Below, one piece after another: positions 40,971 to 50,443 of a stretch of DNA of 64,000 nucleotides; position 1 is the first letter of the stretch; each line of letters opens with the position of its first letter. Source of the stretch: CAYNWT01 sp964450955 (GTDB taxonomy: Bacteria > Planctomycetota > Planctomycetia > Planctomycetales > Planctomycetaceae). The DNA is taken from positions 68,863 to 132,862 of the forward strand of contig CAYVFI010000017.1 of assembly GCA_964450955.1 (NCBI GenBank), read 5' to 3'. The notes under the pieces were generated by a model that saw only the letters and a program-made list of their open reading frames with translations, had not been told where the DNA came from and searched no databases. The translations under genes were made by a program, and so were the position numbers.

Positions 40971-43900
40971 TCAGTTGACCAGAGTTCCGAGGACAAGTTC
41001 TTCCTCTTCTTCCTGGATAATGATCCGTGGTGTCACCATCAGCATCACGCTCTCAGTATCACGTCCGACACCACTGTTCTTGAACAAACGAGAGATGTAC
41101 GGAATCTTGTTGAGGATCGGTACGCCAGCCATGTTGCGGCCTTCGCGGAGGCGTTTGATACCACCCAATAGAACGGTACCGCCGTCCGGAACACTAACCG
41201 TGGTTCCCACGCTAATGGTTTCAAGCACTGGTTGCTGCACAGTCAGCGTTCCACCAGCACCACCAGCCTGCCCGGCAACTCCACCGGCAGCACCACCACC
41301 GACACCGCCAGCACCACCGCCGGCACCACCGAAGCCACCGCCACCGCCGCCAGCTCCACCGAAGCCACCGCCAATACCGCCGACACCAAACTGGCCACCG
41401 CCACCGCCGCCGAAACCACCGCCGCCGCCGATACCGCCACCGCCGAAGCCACCACCGCCGCCAGCACCACCACCGATGGCACCGCCACCTGCACCGCCGC
41501 TCGCGAACGAGAAAGTAAAGACGTCAACAAGGTTGGTAAAGTTGGGGGCCATTTGCAGGCGGACATACCGACGATCTGCAGAAATTACCGCGGTCACCTG
41601 CAGGAAAATTCCGTCAGGGATAATCTGAACCACTGGTGTAAATCCAACCGCTCCGGTTCCAACGTTCGGGATCAGGGCGATTACGAACGGTCGCTGGACC
41701 TGGTCCTGAATTGTCGCAGACGATCCGTTGAACAAGGTCACTTTCGGAGCAAACAGCAAGTTCGCTCGCTCATCAGCCTGAGCAGCCTGCAGGAAGAAGA
41801 ACGCTTCCAGGTCACTTAGAATAGCCAGGCCAACCTGGATACCAGCGTCCGGGTTGAAGTTACCAAAGTCAGGCACACCGATCTCAAACGAACCCTGTCG
41901 GAATTGAACATCAAAGTCTTCAGTGAAGCTATCGGGACTCGACAGGCCAACCACTGTGCTGTTGAAGTCATCACGTGAAGGTCGGACACGAGTAACCGGG
42001 TCGAACAATCCTGTGGCAGCACCAGCAGCACCGCCTGCAGCACCAGCAGCACCACCTGCACCACCTGCACCGCCACCGCGTAGGTCACCGGCAGCACCGC
42101 CAGCAGCACCGCCACCGCCATCGCCAGGGAAGGTAAGCTGTCGCGACCCGAAAGCAGGCAGGCCAGGAACATCACCCACGGTATCCTGAACGTTAAAGTC
42201 GAAGTCGATACCGATTCGTTCAAAGAAGCGGTCTGTCACACTGATGAAGCGGACTTCCACTGTCACCTGCAGGTCTTGCAGGCGACGTAGCTGGTCCAGC
42301 AGATCCTTAATCTGATCATGAACCGCCTGGTTTTGACGAATGACCAGACTCAATGTGTTCTCGTTTTGCATGATGGTTCCTTCGCCTCCGCCCTCGACCC
42401 AACTCTTGGGCTCGACAGTAGAGATGATGAGATCCATCAACGATTTGAAGTCAACGTTTTCGTTGTTCTGTAGATTGCCGGCTGAACCGCCCGGCGTTCG
42501 GCTTCCACCGTTGTCGTTTACCTGAAACAGTCCAACCCCTGAGCTGCCACCAAACTGTGCAGCACCAGGTCCACCACCTCCAAGCAGCAGATCATTCATC
42601 TTTGTCACTGCTGAGAACGGATTGGCCACCTGGTTTTGCAGGTTCAGAGGAACCACAAGGTCGGCAACCGGGTAAGGCACAGCGACGTAGTTTACTTCCT
42701 GACGAAGCTTACTGGTGACCTTCAGCACTTCATTTTGAATGCCGTAAGTGAGACCGTAGTTGTCCAATACCAGATTCAAGGCTGACTTCAGCTTGATACC
42801 ATCTACCTCAATGGAAACAGGTTCGTCAGTCGCGACGTCCTCTTCTTCCAGGGCTCGGTAGTCAATCATGATGTCGATTGCTGACGTGTCCGCAATGTGG
42901 CGTAGCACTTCAGTCAAAGGACGATCCATGAAGCTAAGGGAAATCGGGCTTTCAAGGGCCTTCTCGATTTCGAGCTCGCGACCTGTTCGCAGGCGTCCGT
43001 CAGTTCGGTTGAACTTCTTGCGGCGTTCAGTCAGCTCACCCCAGTCTTTGGAGTAAGTAATTTCCGCACTACTAGCGATTGCAGAACGTTCAACATCGTT
43101 CAGTGCATCAAGAAAACCTTCCGCCTTGTCTTCTCGCAGACGGTTGTTGAAGTCAATCTGGCGAGCCAGCTTGGCCTTCTCAACCATGACGACACTCTGG
43201 GCCAGTTCAGGCTCAAGCTCGCGTGCCTGCTTACCAACGATCTCAGCCTCAGCGTATCGCCGCTGGTCCATAAGCTCGTTGAACTTCTCGACCATCCTGG
43301 CGTAGTCTTGTTCAATTCGAACCTTGGTCTTCATGTCAGCTTTGAGAGCTTCTTTGACCTCAGCATTGCGTTGTGCCAGTTCGATAAGCGGAGCACGTTC
43401 CTGAGCGTAGGCCTTCACCGCTTCCTGACTTCGCTTCAGGTAACCCAACAAGGTTTGCCGAGCTTCGTCACTAAGCTGTGATGCTTCCACGTTCGCGACC
43501 GATCGGTCAAGAATCTCAATAGCACCGTCTGGATTTGTGTCGCGAAGCTTTTCGGCTCGGAACACTGAGTTCAATACTTCCGTACGAAGTCGGTCGTAGC
43601 GAACCGCGTCTTTCTGAGTCACATCGTCAAAGACGCGTGAATCGTCAGGGGCTTTCTCTGCAACAACTGCAGCGGGAGCCGGGGTTGTCAGGTCTGGAGT
43701 TTCCTGAACCAGCGGGACAGCCGGAGCAGGTTCGTCAAACAGAATTGGATCTCCGAAACCTTCGCTATCAGAAATCGTTGTGGCTGGAGTCTCCTGAGCA
43801 GCAGTCTGCTGAATTGCCGGACCTTCCTGCATTTCAGCCAGGTAGCCATCAAGTTCTTCCTGTCGGAAGTCATCCAGCTTCTCACCGGATCGATACGCTT

Positions 43901-45131
43901 TCAGGAATGCCGCTTTAGCAGCCGCGCGATCATTCTGCCGAAGCAAAACAACGCCGCGTTCGAATGCCTGAACTGCGGTTTCGCCGTCAGTATCGATCAC
44001 TTCAAAGTCTGAAGCAGAAACCTCTGGCAAGGGAACAGCGACACTGGCAGATCGACCAGGATCAGCCGGAGCGAAGTCCGATGCTGAAATTTCCTGGTAA
44101 GAAACCTGAGTAACCGTGTTTCCCTTGAGAGCTGTTTGAATGTCAGCCATCACAAGTTCAGGACGATCGTCCCAAAGGTTGTAGTTAACGTTCATCTTGC
44201 TGGCAGCCAAAGCTTGCTCGCGAGCAACACTCAACCGGCCTTCGGTCAAAGCGGTGCGAGCCTGTTTGACCAAAGCCAGGGCCTGGTCTCGCTGTGGATT
44301 CGCCTGAACCGGAGCTGTTTGGGCTGTGTTTGCATCCAGTCGGTCTGCATCGCGAAGAATCAACGCGGGGCTGTCTTCCTGTGGTCCGAAGGCCACTTTG
44401 TATTTCATTGCCTGAGTCGCTTTATCGCGAGCAGCCTGAATTCTACCTGCTTCGAGATCAAGTCGAGCGGATTGAACCAGTGCGACGGCCGTGTCATGGT
44501 TCTGATCCGGGTGCACGACGTTTTGTCGCTGTGGTGCCTGCGTTCCGACCATAGTGGCCTGGCCGGTCAGGCGTTCAATCTCAGCCAGCACGTGTTCTGG
44601 TCGGTCATCCCACAATCCGTAGGTGACGCCCAGTTGGCGAGCCTGAAGGGCTCTTGCACGAGCTTCTTCGTACTCGCCGCGAGACATCGCAACGCGGGCT
44701 TTACGAAGCAGTGCAACTGCCTGCCCTTGTTGAGATCGCGAGCGAGCCGTTTCAGCTGGCTGCTCAGAGAAGGGATTCACCTTCGCGTCAGCTGGTGGCT
44801 GAGACCAGGCATCGCCCGGATTGAAGCCATTGCTGAGGACTCGCGAAGTTGACCCGCTAAGTGAATCAAGAAACTGCTTGGGGCTCTGCTCACCTGAGCC
44901 CCACGACACGTCGAAGCTGGCAGCGGTTTCTGCGAGGCGTTTTGCACCTCGCATGTCACCCTGTTCAGCCAGAGTCTGGGCCTGACGCAGGAAGCGACGA
45001 GCGGCAGATTCATAGCTGCCAACATCGTCTGTCTGCGCGGTGGCTGTCTGCGAGGGGCGGCCCCCGCCAAGCATCCACAGTGATCCCGCAACCACTGCTA
45101 CACAAGCGATTAATCCGATTGGTTTACGCAA
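40971..45131 (-). CDS. Giant secretin (GspD/PilQ family) with N-terminal repeats and Gly-rich insertions
   Basis: 1386 residues from TTG 45131, set by AGGAGG 7 bp upstream; an ATG at 45149 overlaps that site. After a signal-anchor come four helical repeats of about 50 residues before residue 330 (for example ALLRKARVAMSRGEYEEARA, AREQALAASKMNVNYNLWDD). A long linker and coiled coil lead to a secretin N-terminal domain (SLSFMDRPLTEVLRHIADTS, about 735), an N-domain pair, and the secretin core ending PILNKIPYISRLFKN. Two low-complexity Gly/Ala blocks interrupt the core, the larger about 80 residues. Secretins form outer-membrane channels for type II secretion or type IV pili. No other secretion gene is visible. 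Confidence 0.93.
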   Translation of the reverse strand: MRKPIGLIACVAVVAGSLWMLGGGRPSQTATAQTDDVGSYESAARRFLRQAQTLAEQGDMRGAKRLAETAASFDVSWGSGEQSPKQFLDSLSGSTSRVLSNGFNPGDAWSQPPADAKVNPFSEQPAETARSRSQQGQAVALLRKARVAMSRGEYEEARARALQARQLGVTYGLWDDRPEHVLAEIERLTGQATMVGTQAPQRQNVVHPDQNHDTAVALVQSARLDLEAGRIQAARDKATQAMKYKVAFGPQEDSPALILRDADRLDANTAQTAPVQANPQRDQALALVKQARTALTEGRLSVAREQALAASKMNVNYNLWDDRPELVMADIQTALKGNTVTQVSYQEISASDFAPADPGRSASVAVPLPEVSASDFEVIDTDGETAVQAFERGVVLLRQNDRAAAKAAFLKAYRSGEKLDDFRQEELDGYLAEMQEGPAIQQTAAQETPATTISDSEGFGDPILFDEPAPAVPLVQETPDLTTPAPAAVVAEKAPDDSRVFDDVTQKDAVRYDRLRTEVLNSVFRAEKLRDTNPDGAIEILDRSVANVEASQLSDEARQTLLGYLKRSQEAVKAYAQERAPLIELAQRNAEVKEALKADMKTKVRIEQDYARMVEKFNELMDQRRYAEAEIVGKQARELEPELAQSVVMVEKAKLARQIDFNNRLREDKAEGFLDALNDVERSAIASSAEITYSKDWGELTERRKKFNRTDGRLRTGRELEIEKALESPISLSFMDRPLTEVLRHIADTSAIDIMIDYRALEEEDVATDEPVSIEVDGIKLKSALNLVLDNYGLTYGIQNEVLKVTSKLRQEVNYVAVPYPVADLVVPLNLQNQVANPFSAVTKMNDLLLGGGGPGAAQFGGSSGVGLFQVNDNGGSRTPGGSAGNLQNNENVDFKSLMDLIISTVEPKSWVEGGGEGTIMQNENTLSLVIRQNQAVHDQIKDLLDQLRRLQDLQVTVEVRFISVTDRFFERIGIDFDFNVQDTVGDVPGLPAFGSRQLTFPGDGGGGAAGGAAGDLRGGGAGGAGGAAGAAGGAAGAATGLFDPVTRVRPSRDDFNSTVVGLSSPDSFTEDFDVQFRQGSFEIGVPDFGNFNPDAGIQVGLAILSDLEAFFFLQAAQADERANLLFAPKVTLFNGSSATIQDQVQRPFVIALIPNVGTGAVGFTPVVQIIPDGIFLQVTAVISADRRYVRLQMAPNFTNLVDVFTFSFASGGAGGGAIGGGAGGGGGFGGGGIGGGGGFGGGGGGQFGVGGIGGGFGGAGGGGGGFGGAGGGAGGVGGGAAGGVAGQAGGAGGTLTVQQPVLETISVGTTVSVPDGGTVLLGGIKRLREGRNMAGVPILNKIPYISRLFKNSGVGRDTESVMLMVTPRIIIQEEEEELVLGTLVN

Positions 45132-45652
45132 GGTAAATCCTCCTGGCATGAAGAGCTGGATAGCTCTTGCGATGCACGGCCATCTTCAGGAGTCGCAAGT
45201 CAACCAGACTTTTGTTCCTGAACACTATTGCTCGCTTCGTTCCAAACTCGGCGAACAGGAAATGAGTCGTTGTTCCGCCAGAGAGCGAAACGTGACGGGT
45301 AGATACAGGAGGCCGCGGAAAAGCGTCAACACGCCCTGAGCTGTTTCGGCGGATCTTTTTTTTCAGTTTTTCAACCAACGGAACCATCCGGCATTCGCTG
45401 CCGAACGGGCCAGAAAAAACGCAGCAATGTGCCGTTCGCACACGAAATCAAGGCGTTCCAAAGCCGCCTGAAACCCGCCAAACCTGCGCGATGGCTAAAC
45501 GCCATCTGCCGTCATCTGCCGCGAACAGCCGTCAGAGGCACGTTCCAGTCCATCTCAGTGGAATCCGTGGCAGACCGTCCCGGAATCTGAAATTTCGAAT
45601 CTGAAATTTCGAATCTGAAATTTCGAATCTGAAATTTCGAATCCGTCGGCCG
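45132..45652. other. 521-bp intergenic region upstream of the secretin
   Basis: No gene is seen. It contains the secretin Shine-Dalgarno, an unpaired T-tract near 45355-45367 and the 14-bp tandem repeat at 45583. The secretin promoter should lie in its left half. Confidence 0.6.
45583..45643. repeat. 14-bp tandem repeat, four copies
   Basis: GAATCTGAAATTTC occurs four times head to tail (45583-45638) followed by a partial GAATC. The unit contains the palindrome GAAATTTC. It lies between the ends of two minus-strand transcription units and resembles the repeat at 5020. Confidence 0.95.
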
Positions 45653-46774
45653 CTACCCACACATCTCCCACGTGACTCGACAAGCCTCGCGAAGCAACGA
45701 CGCGTCATCGGCAATCAACAAAACGGTTCCAAGTCGAACCTGATGTTGTCCCAACTGAAACGGCGAAGTTCGAACCACGCGGGCACCAGCCGGAAGGCGT
45801 TCGCGAATGGAAGCGAAAGTCTCACACCCTGGCCTGTTACGCGACCATGGCAGGAACAGCCACGCCGCATGTTCTTTCGCGTCAAGGCAACTTCGAAAGC
45901 CAAGCGCTAAACGCCCCATCGTGTAGCGGCCATTGAAGTCCTGAATCGGTCGAAAACCAATTTCCTGCCCCAATTCATATCGCGCCATGTCGATTCCCAG
46001 CGGGCCAAAGTAACCGACAGTCCCAGCGGCCTTGGCTGCGTGTTGGGCGACGGCGATTTCGCCTTTCCAGCCACCGTCGGCTTCGGTAATCCAGCATCCT
46101 GCAAAGCGACCATCCTGAGTCGTCAGTAAACCAGTCACACCAACAAATTTCACGACGCCATATTCATCAATTTCAAACTGCGCGGCGGCTTCTTCGGTTC
46201 GCTTGACCCAGGGCTCGAAAAAGACCACTCCGTTTTCTGCGAGCCGTTTGGCAACCCAGTTCTTGTGTGACTCGTTAGCACGACCGCTACCAAGAATGCG
46301 TTCTCGGCTGGACATGCTGAACTCAGCCTTCACAACCCACTGATCGGCAGTTCTGGAAATCGCCTCGAACGCATCGACTGACTCAATTCGCTTCGCACCA
46401 GGCAAACCGCACTCAAGTTGTTGTTCCAGAGCGAACGAAAACCAACGCGAGTTCACTCGCGCGACAGCGTGCGGTTCGGGGCTGACTGAATGCCACCCGT
46501 TTCGCTTTACTTCTTCGTGTGAGTCGGAATCCCAACCCCAGGGCACGGCAGTGTATCCTGGTGACGCGTCGGACTGAGGCAGTCTTCTTCCGATGCAAGC
46601 CAGTTCTGATTCAAACCCGTCATCAACGCCTCTCAGACCTGGAATCGCATCGTCAGGATTCGTGATCGCCAGCCATGTTGACGAAAGATCTGCCGCTATG
46701 TCACCAGCCTTGCTGCGGTTCACACCGGCAAGGCGATGTTCGAAATCAAAATTGCTTAAAAACACGCGCGGCAT
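45653..46774 (-). CDS. ATP-grasp-like protein of unknown function
   Basis: About 373 residues from ATG 46774, one base after the MFS stop. The central part looks like an ATP-grasp fold: WVVKAEFSMSSRERILG, VVFFEPWVKRTEEAAAQFEI (edge and adenine pocket) and RPIQDFNGRYTMGRLALGF, where Asp and Asn would bind magnesium. No known subfamily is recognised. ATP-grasp enzymes ligate carboxylates to amines or thiols. It ends a tight operon with TlpA-like, di-haem peroxidase and MFS genes, but the common substrate is not evident. Confidence 0.75.
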   Translation of the reverse strand: MPRVFLSNFDFEHRLAGVNRSKAGDIAADLSSTWLAITNPDDAIPGLRGVDDGFESELACIGRRLPQSDASPGYTAVPWGWDSDSHEEVKRNGWHSVSPEPHAVARVNSRWFSFALEQQLECGLPGAKRIESVDAFEAISRTADQWVVKAEFSMSSRERILGSGRANESHKNWVAKRLAENGVVFFEPWVKRTEEAAAQFEIDEYGVVKFVGVTGLLTTQDGRFAGCWITEADGGWKGEIAVAQHAAKAAGTVGYFGPLGIDMARYELGQEIGFRPIQDFNGRYTMGRLALGFRSCLDAKEHAAWLFLPWSRNRPGCETFASIRERLPAGARVVRTSPFQLGQHQVRLGTVLLIADDASLLREACRVTWEMCG

Positions 46775-46775
46775 G

Positions 46776-48077
46776 TCACGTGGCTTCGCCCGGTTTGCGT
46801 TGTCGGTTGGCTTCACCCAGCAGGAATAAAACCGTGGCTAACAGCGACCAAACGCTAATGCCAATCAGCACAATCATGAACGTGCTCCAGCCGTAGTTCT
46901 TGGCAATCGTTCCACCGAAAAATGAGAAAACGGCAAATGCTGCGAACCCAAAAACATCCAGCAGCGAAATCAGGAAGCCGGAATGTGGACCACCAAACTC
47001 GATACTGAAAACGCTCATCGGAATGTAGTAACACGGCGATACGCACAGCCCAAAAACAAACAACAGCCCGACGCAGTACGGCAAGGCAGCCTCCGGCGTT
47101 AGTCCTTTTGTCGACATGACATAAAACGCGCCCAGACAACCGCCGGCGATCGCCAACAACAAGCCCATCACAACAGCCATCTTTGCACGGCTGATTTTGT
47201 CGAAGATGAAGCCGCCACACAAAACGGAAATCAAACTACCCATCGGGAACGCAGACGGAGCCATCGCGGCTTTTGCGTCATCAAACCCAAACGATTCCTT
47301 CAGGAAGTTTGGCAGGAACCCGAGAAAGTCCCATAAAATTGAAAGGCCCATCATGCTGGCGGTGATCAGCCAGAACTGAGGGCTTCTGAAGAACGACAGC
47401 ACTGCTGCCCCGAGTGTGGTTCCATCCAAAACGTGTGGCGTGTTGGGCTTTTTGGATACGTCGTCCGCCGTTAGTTCAGCCGGTTCCACGTTCGGCGCTT
47501 CGCGCAGAGTGAACACGAAGACCAGGGTGCAAACGCCGCCGATAGCAGAGGCAACGCCCAGCACCATTCGCCACGAACCGACCGTGTCCGTCAACATCGC
47601 ACCCAACGCCAGGCTGGCGATAATGGTTCCGACTCGCGAACTGGTTGAGATGATTCCCCACACACTTCCGTATTCGTGTGATGGGAACCAGCGGGTGATG
47701 ATTTTTGCCATCGCGGGCCATCCCGACGACTTTGCCATCAACGCAAAGAAAAACGCGGCCGCAAAGAACCATGGACTGCCCGCCATGGCGAACAAACCGA
47801 TAAACACCGACGTCAGCAATAACCCGCCGGCAAACGTAGTCTTACCGCCAAGTTTGTCTGCCAGCAAACCGCCCGCAAGCTTTCCGACAATGCCGCCGCA
47901 GGTTCCGGCCGCCATGATGCGGCCCCAAATTTCGACATCCACCCCGGTACTCGGGTCGCTCTGAAGCGACGTGGCAACCGTTCCGGGAATCGTCCGCAGA
48001 ACCATGAACGCCGCGTACCCAACGTACATCGTCGCGACAGTGGCAACCTGCTGCGTCCGCGTGGGCCCGATGTGCAT
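46776..48077 (-). CDS. MFS transporter (GlpT/UhpT-like organic anion group)
   Basis: 433 residues with about 12 membrane segments. The N-terminus MYVGYAAFMVLRTIPGTVATSL, GRIMAAGTCGGIVGKLAGGLLADKLGGK and WFPSHEYGSVWGIISTSSRVG follow the phosphate- or glycerophosphate-antiporter branch of the MFS. The substrate is not deducible. The start ATG overlaps the stop of the peroxidase gene by one base (TAATG), and the next gene begins 1 bp after its stop, so it is translated from one operon. Confidence 0.9.
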   Translation of the reverse strand: MHIGPTRTQQVATVATMYVGYAAFMVLRTIPGTVATSLQSDPSTGVDVEIWGRIMAAGTCGGIVGKLAGGLLADKLGGKTTFAGGLLLTSVFIGLFAMAGSPWFFAAAFFFALMAKSSGWPAMAKIITRWFPSHEYGSVWGIISTSSRVGTIIASLALGAMLTDTVGSWRMVLGVASAIGGVCTLVFVFTLREAPNVEPAELTADDVSKKPNTPHVLDGTTLGAAVLSFFRSPQFWLITASMMGLSILWDFLGFLPNFLKESFGFDDAKAAMAPSAFPMGSLISVLCGGFIFDKISRAKMAVVMGLLLAIAGGCLGAFYVMSTKGLTPEAALPYCVGLLFVFGLCVSPCYYIPMSVFSIEFGGPHSGFLISLLDVFGFAAFAVFSFFGGTIAKNYGWSTFMIVLIGISVWSLLATVLFLLGEANRQRKPGEAT

Positions 48078-49153
48078 TAATTCTGCGCCGTCTTTCCGTC
48101 AGTTTTTGCGCTGACATCACGCGAGAGTGCTTTCATGAACAGGACAAGGTGTTCGATCTCTTCGTCATCCAGTCCCAGTGCAGACATTCGCGAATCAAGT
48201 CGCTGGTCATCCGGCGCGCCGCCTTTGTTGTAGAATTCGACGACTTCTTTCAAAGTCTTCAGGCTACCGTCGTGCATGTAGGGTGCCGTATGCACGACGC
48301 CCCGCAGAGTTGGTGTCTTAAACTGGAATTTGTCAGCGTCTTTTCCCGTTGCCTCAAATCGACCGGTGTCGCGGTTCTTTGTTCCAAACGACACGCCCGT
48401 GTTGTGAAATTGCTCATCCGCGTAATTCACGCCCGAGTGACATTTCCAACAGCCAGCGCGGCTTTCGAAGAGCCAGAATCCCTGTCGTTCTTCCGTCGTC
48501 ATCGCGCTGTGGTCGCCCATTTGGAACGCATCAATTGGCGAATTGCCAATCAACAAAGTCCGCTGGAACGCGGCCAACGCGCGGCCGATGTTTTCTTTGG
48601 TTACAACCGTTTCGGCGCTCCTGGTATCGCTGTCAAAGGCCGCGGCAAACTGTTTGACGATGGCTTCGTCTGCACTTAGCTTCTTCAGCAAGACCGGGTA
48701 GCTGTTGCCAAGTTCCACCTGATTCACAATTGGTTTGATTGCCTGTTCTTCCAGAGTCGCCGCGCGGCCATCCCAGAAAAACGTCTTCCCAAACGCGCGG
48801 TTTAGAAGTGACGGTGCGTTGCGAGTTCCCTTCCGCCCGCCGATGCCGATGGCGATGGGTTCGGACGACGCAAACCCATGGTCGGGACGATGACACGTCG
48901 CGCAGGAAACGGTTCCGTCGGCCGACATTACGGGATCGAAAAATAACCGTCGTCCCAGCGCAACACGCGCGTCGGCAAGCGGGTTGTCTTTGGGCGCGTT
49001 GCGTGTTTCCGGAAGTCCGGCCGGAATGTGTTTGATATCCAGTGCGGCGGGCAGCGTGTCCTGCGGAAGTTCCGGAGGCTTTCCGTCTTGATCGTCTGCC
49101 GCGACCGCAACAGCAACTGTCAGGTTTAGAACCAGAACCAATTTATGCATCAT
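48077..49153 (-). CDS. Secreted di-haem cytochrome c peroxidase family protein
   Basis: 358 residues with a signal peptide (MMHKLVLVLNLTVAVAVAA). Two haem-binding motifs are seen, CATCHRPDHGF (about residue 79) and CWKCHSGVNYAD (about 230), with the typical ALGRRLFFDPVMSADGTVSC and APYMHDGSLKTLKEVVEFY. Family members are MauG or bacterial peroxidases that reduce hydrogen peroxide or oxidise a protein partner. It overlaps the TlpA-like gene by 11 bp, pointing to joint periplasmic redox work such as maturation of this cytochrome. Confidence 0.94.
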   Translation of the reverse strand: MMHKLVLVLNLTVAVAVAADDQDGKPPELPQDTLPAALDIKHIPAGLPETRNAPKDNPLADARVALGRRLFFDPVMSADGTVSCATCHRPDHGFASSEPIAIGIGGRKGTRNAPSLLNRAFGKTFFWDGRAATLEEQAIKPIVNQVELGNSYPVLLKKLSADEAIVKQFAAAFDSDTRSAETVVTKENIGRALAAFQRTLLIGNSPIDAFQMGDHSAMTTEERQGFWLFESRAGCWKCHSGVNYADEQFHNTGVSFGTKNRDTGRFEATGKDADKFQFKTPTLRGVVHTAPYMHDGSLKTLKEVVEFYNKGGAPDDQRLDSRMSALGLDDEEIEHLVLFMKALSRDVSAKTDGKTAQN

Positions 49154-50096
49154 CGCTTACTTCCAGTTGTTCAGCTTCCTGAATCAGGCGATCCAGCAGG
49201 TTGGAAACGTAGTCTTCATCGACACCCCTGGCATTCATACGAATAACGCCGTTGGAGTCGATGATGATGATTCGTGGCCAGTCTTCGACCTGGTACAACT
49301 GCGCAATGGGTCCGCCGACGGATCCACCATCCCAAAACGACCGCCACGTCAGCTTGCTTTTTTCCTGAGCCGACCGGCAGCGTTTTCGCGGGTCGCTGTT
49401 AACACCAATCAAAGCGAATTTTCGATTGCGGTATCGTTGCGTGAGTTCGCGTTCGTAGGGATACATGGCTCGACAAGCCGGGCACCAATCACCCCAGAAT
49501 CGAAGCATCACAACTTTGCCTTCGTAGTCGGAGAGGCTGAAAATTCGGCCGTCTGAATCCTGACCAGTCGTGGAAGGAGCCTCACAGCCAACTGCAAGAT
49601 TCCTGAAGTAGTAACTGGCTTCGTCCGCTGCTGCGGCAAACGTAGTTTGCTTGTACTTCAGCTTGCCGTAGTTTTTCTTCAGGTGATTTAACGTCACCAG
49701 GCACTCTTCCGTCCGGCGGTTGTTACCCAGGTACTCAACAAAGTGCAGCAGCGCTGTCGCTTTGAAGCGGGGTTCCGATTGTTCTCGAACCGCACCAAGG
49801 AACGATGGTTTTAAATCGATCACCTTCGCACTGGCCATGATCGGCAGGACTCGCCGAATGGTTTCCTTGCCCAGGTACGGAGCCAGCAATTGGTTCGCTT
49901 CCTGGCTGTAATCCCTGATGATCTTCAACCGCTGGTCGGTTACGTGTTCGGCCCTGAACGCTGTCACGAAACGCTGCCAGACCTGGTCAAACTCGTTCGC
50001 GAGCGCCCGTGATGAAAGTTGTTTGGTGGGCGTTGGTTCCTGGGCAAGACAACTTTGTGATGTCATCAGTGCCAGGCAGACACAGAGTGATCGCAT
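49143..50096 (-). CDS. Exported TlpA/ResA-like thioredoxin protein
   Basis: 317 residues from ATG 50096 (GGGG about 9 bp upstream) with a signal peptide MRSLCVCLALMTSQSCLA. An all-helical N-terminal region (about 20-165) precedes a thioredoxin domain with VVMLRFWGDWCPACRAMYPY (WCPAC), FALIGVNSD and a cis-Pro in VEDWPRIIIIDSNGVI. Such proteins reduce apocytochrome or other periplasmic disulfides, powered by CcdA or DsbD. It is first in the four-gene operon and directly precedes the cytochrome peroxidase gene. Confidence 0.92.
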   Translation of the reverse strand: MRSLCVCLALMTSQSCLAQEPTPTKQLSSRALANEFDQVWQRFVTAFRAEHVTDQRLKIIRDYSQEANQLLAPYLGKETIRRVLPIMASAKVIDLKPSFLGAVREQSEPRFKATALLHFVEYLGNNRRTEECLVTLNHLKKNYGKLKYKQTTFAAAADEASYYFRNLAVGCEAPSTTGQDSDGRIFSLSDYEGKVVMLRFWGDWCPACRAMYPYERELTQRYRNRKFALIGVNSDPRKRCRSAQEKSKLTWRSFWDGGSVGGPIAQLYQVEDWPRIIIIDSNGVIRMNARGVDEDYVSNLLDRLIQEAEQLEVSDDA

Positions 50097-50443
50097 TTGA
50101 GTGACCCCGGTGGTTTGAAGAACCGCAGAATGAATCGAACTTAAGCATCGCATCGAAATAAGCACCATGGTCCAGCGACCGTTTTGCGTTGACTAGCAGC
50201 GATTGGTCGGAGCTCCCGGCCATACAATCGGAACAAACTTCCCAGCTTCCGCGAATTGTAATTGTTTGTTCAGCCATTTGCCTCCCTCTGCTCCGGCAGG
50301 GGTGACTTTGCGGGTTGTATTGGTTGTTTCGGGCAAACGATTTTTGGGGGAACCAACGATTCTGCAGAGCCGAACGAATGATCGGATAGATACTTCTGTA
50401 TGGAACATTCCAGCCACCGACTTCGGGTGGTGAAGGACGACAG
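50097..50443. other. 347-bp divergent intergenic region
   Basis: No gene is seen on either strand; open frames here lack Shine-Dalgarno sites and family features. It must hold the promoters of the TlpA operon (minus) and the SLBB export gene (plus). I see no confident operator. Confidence 0.5.

Noticed and set aside
40891..41628. Plus-strand proline-rich open frame
   Set aside because: It is the reverse complement of the glycine-rich secretin insertion; composition explains the lack of stops.
45583..45643. CRISPR array
   Set aside because: Units are 14 bp, contiguous and without spacers; no cas genes are present.
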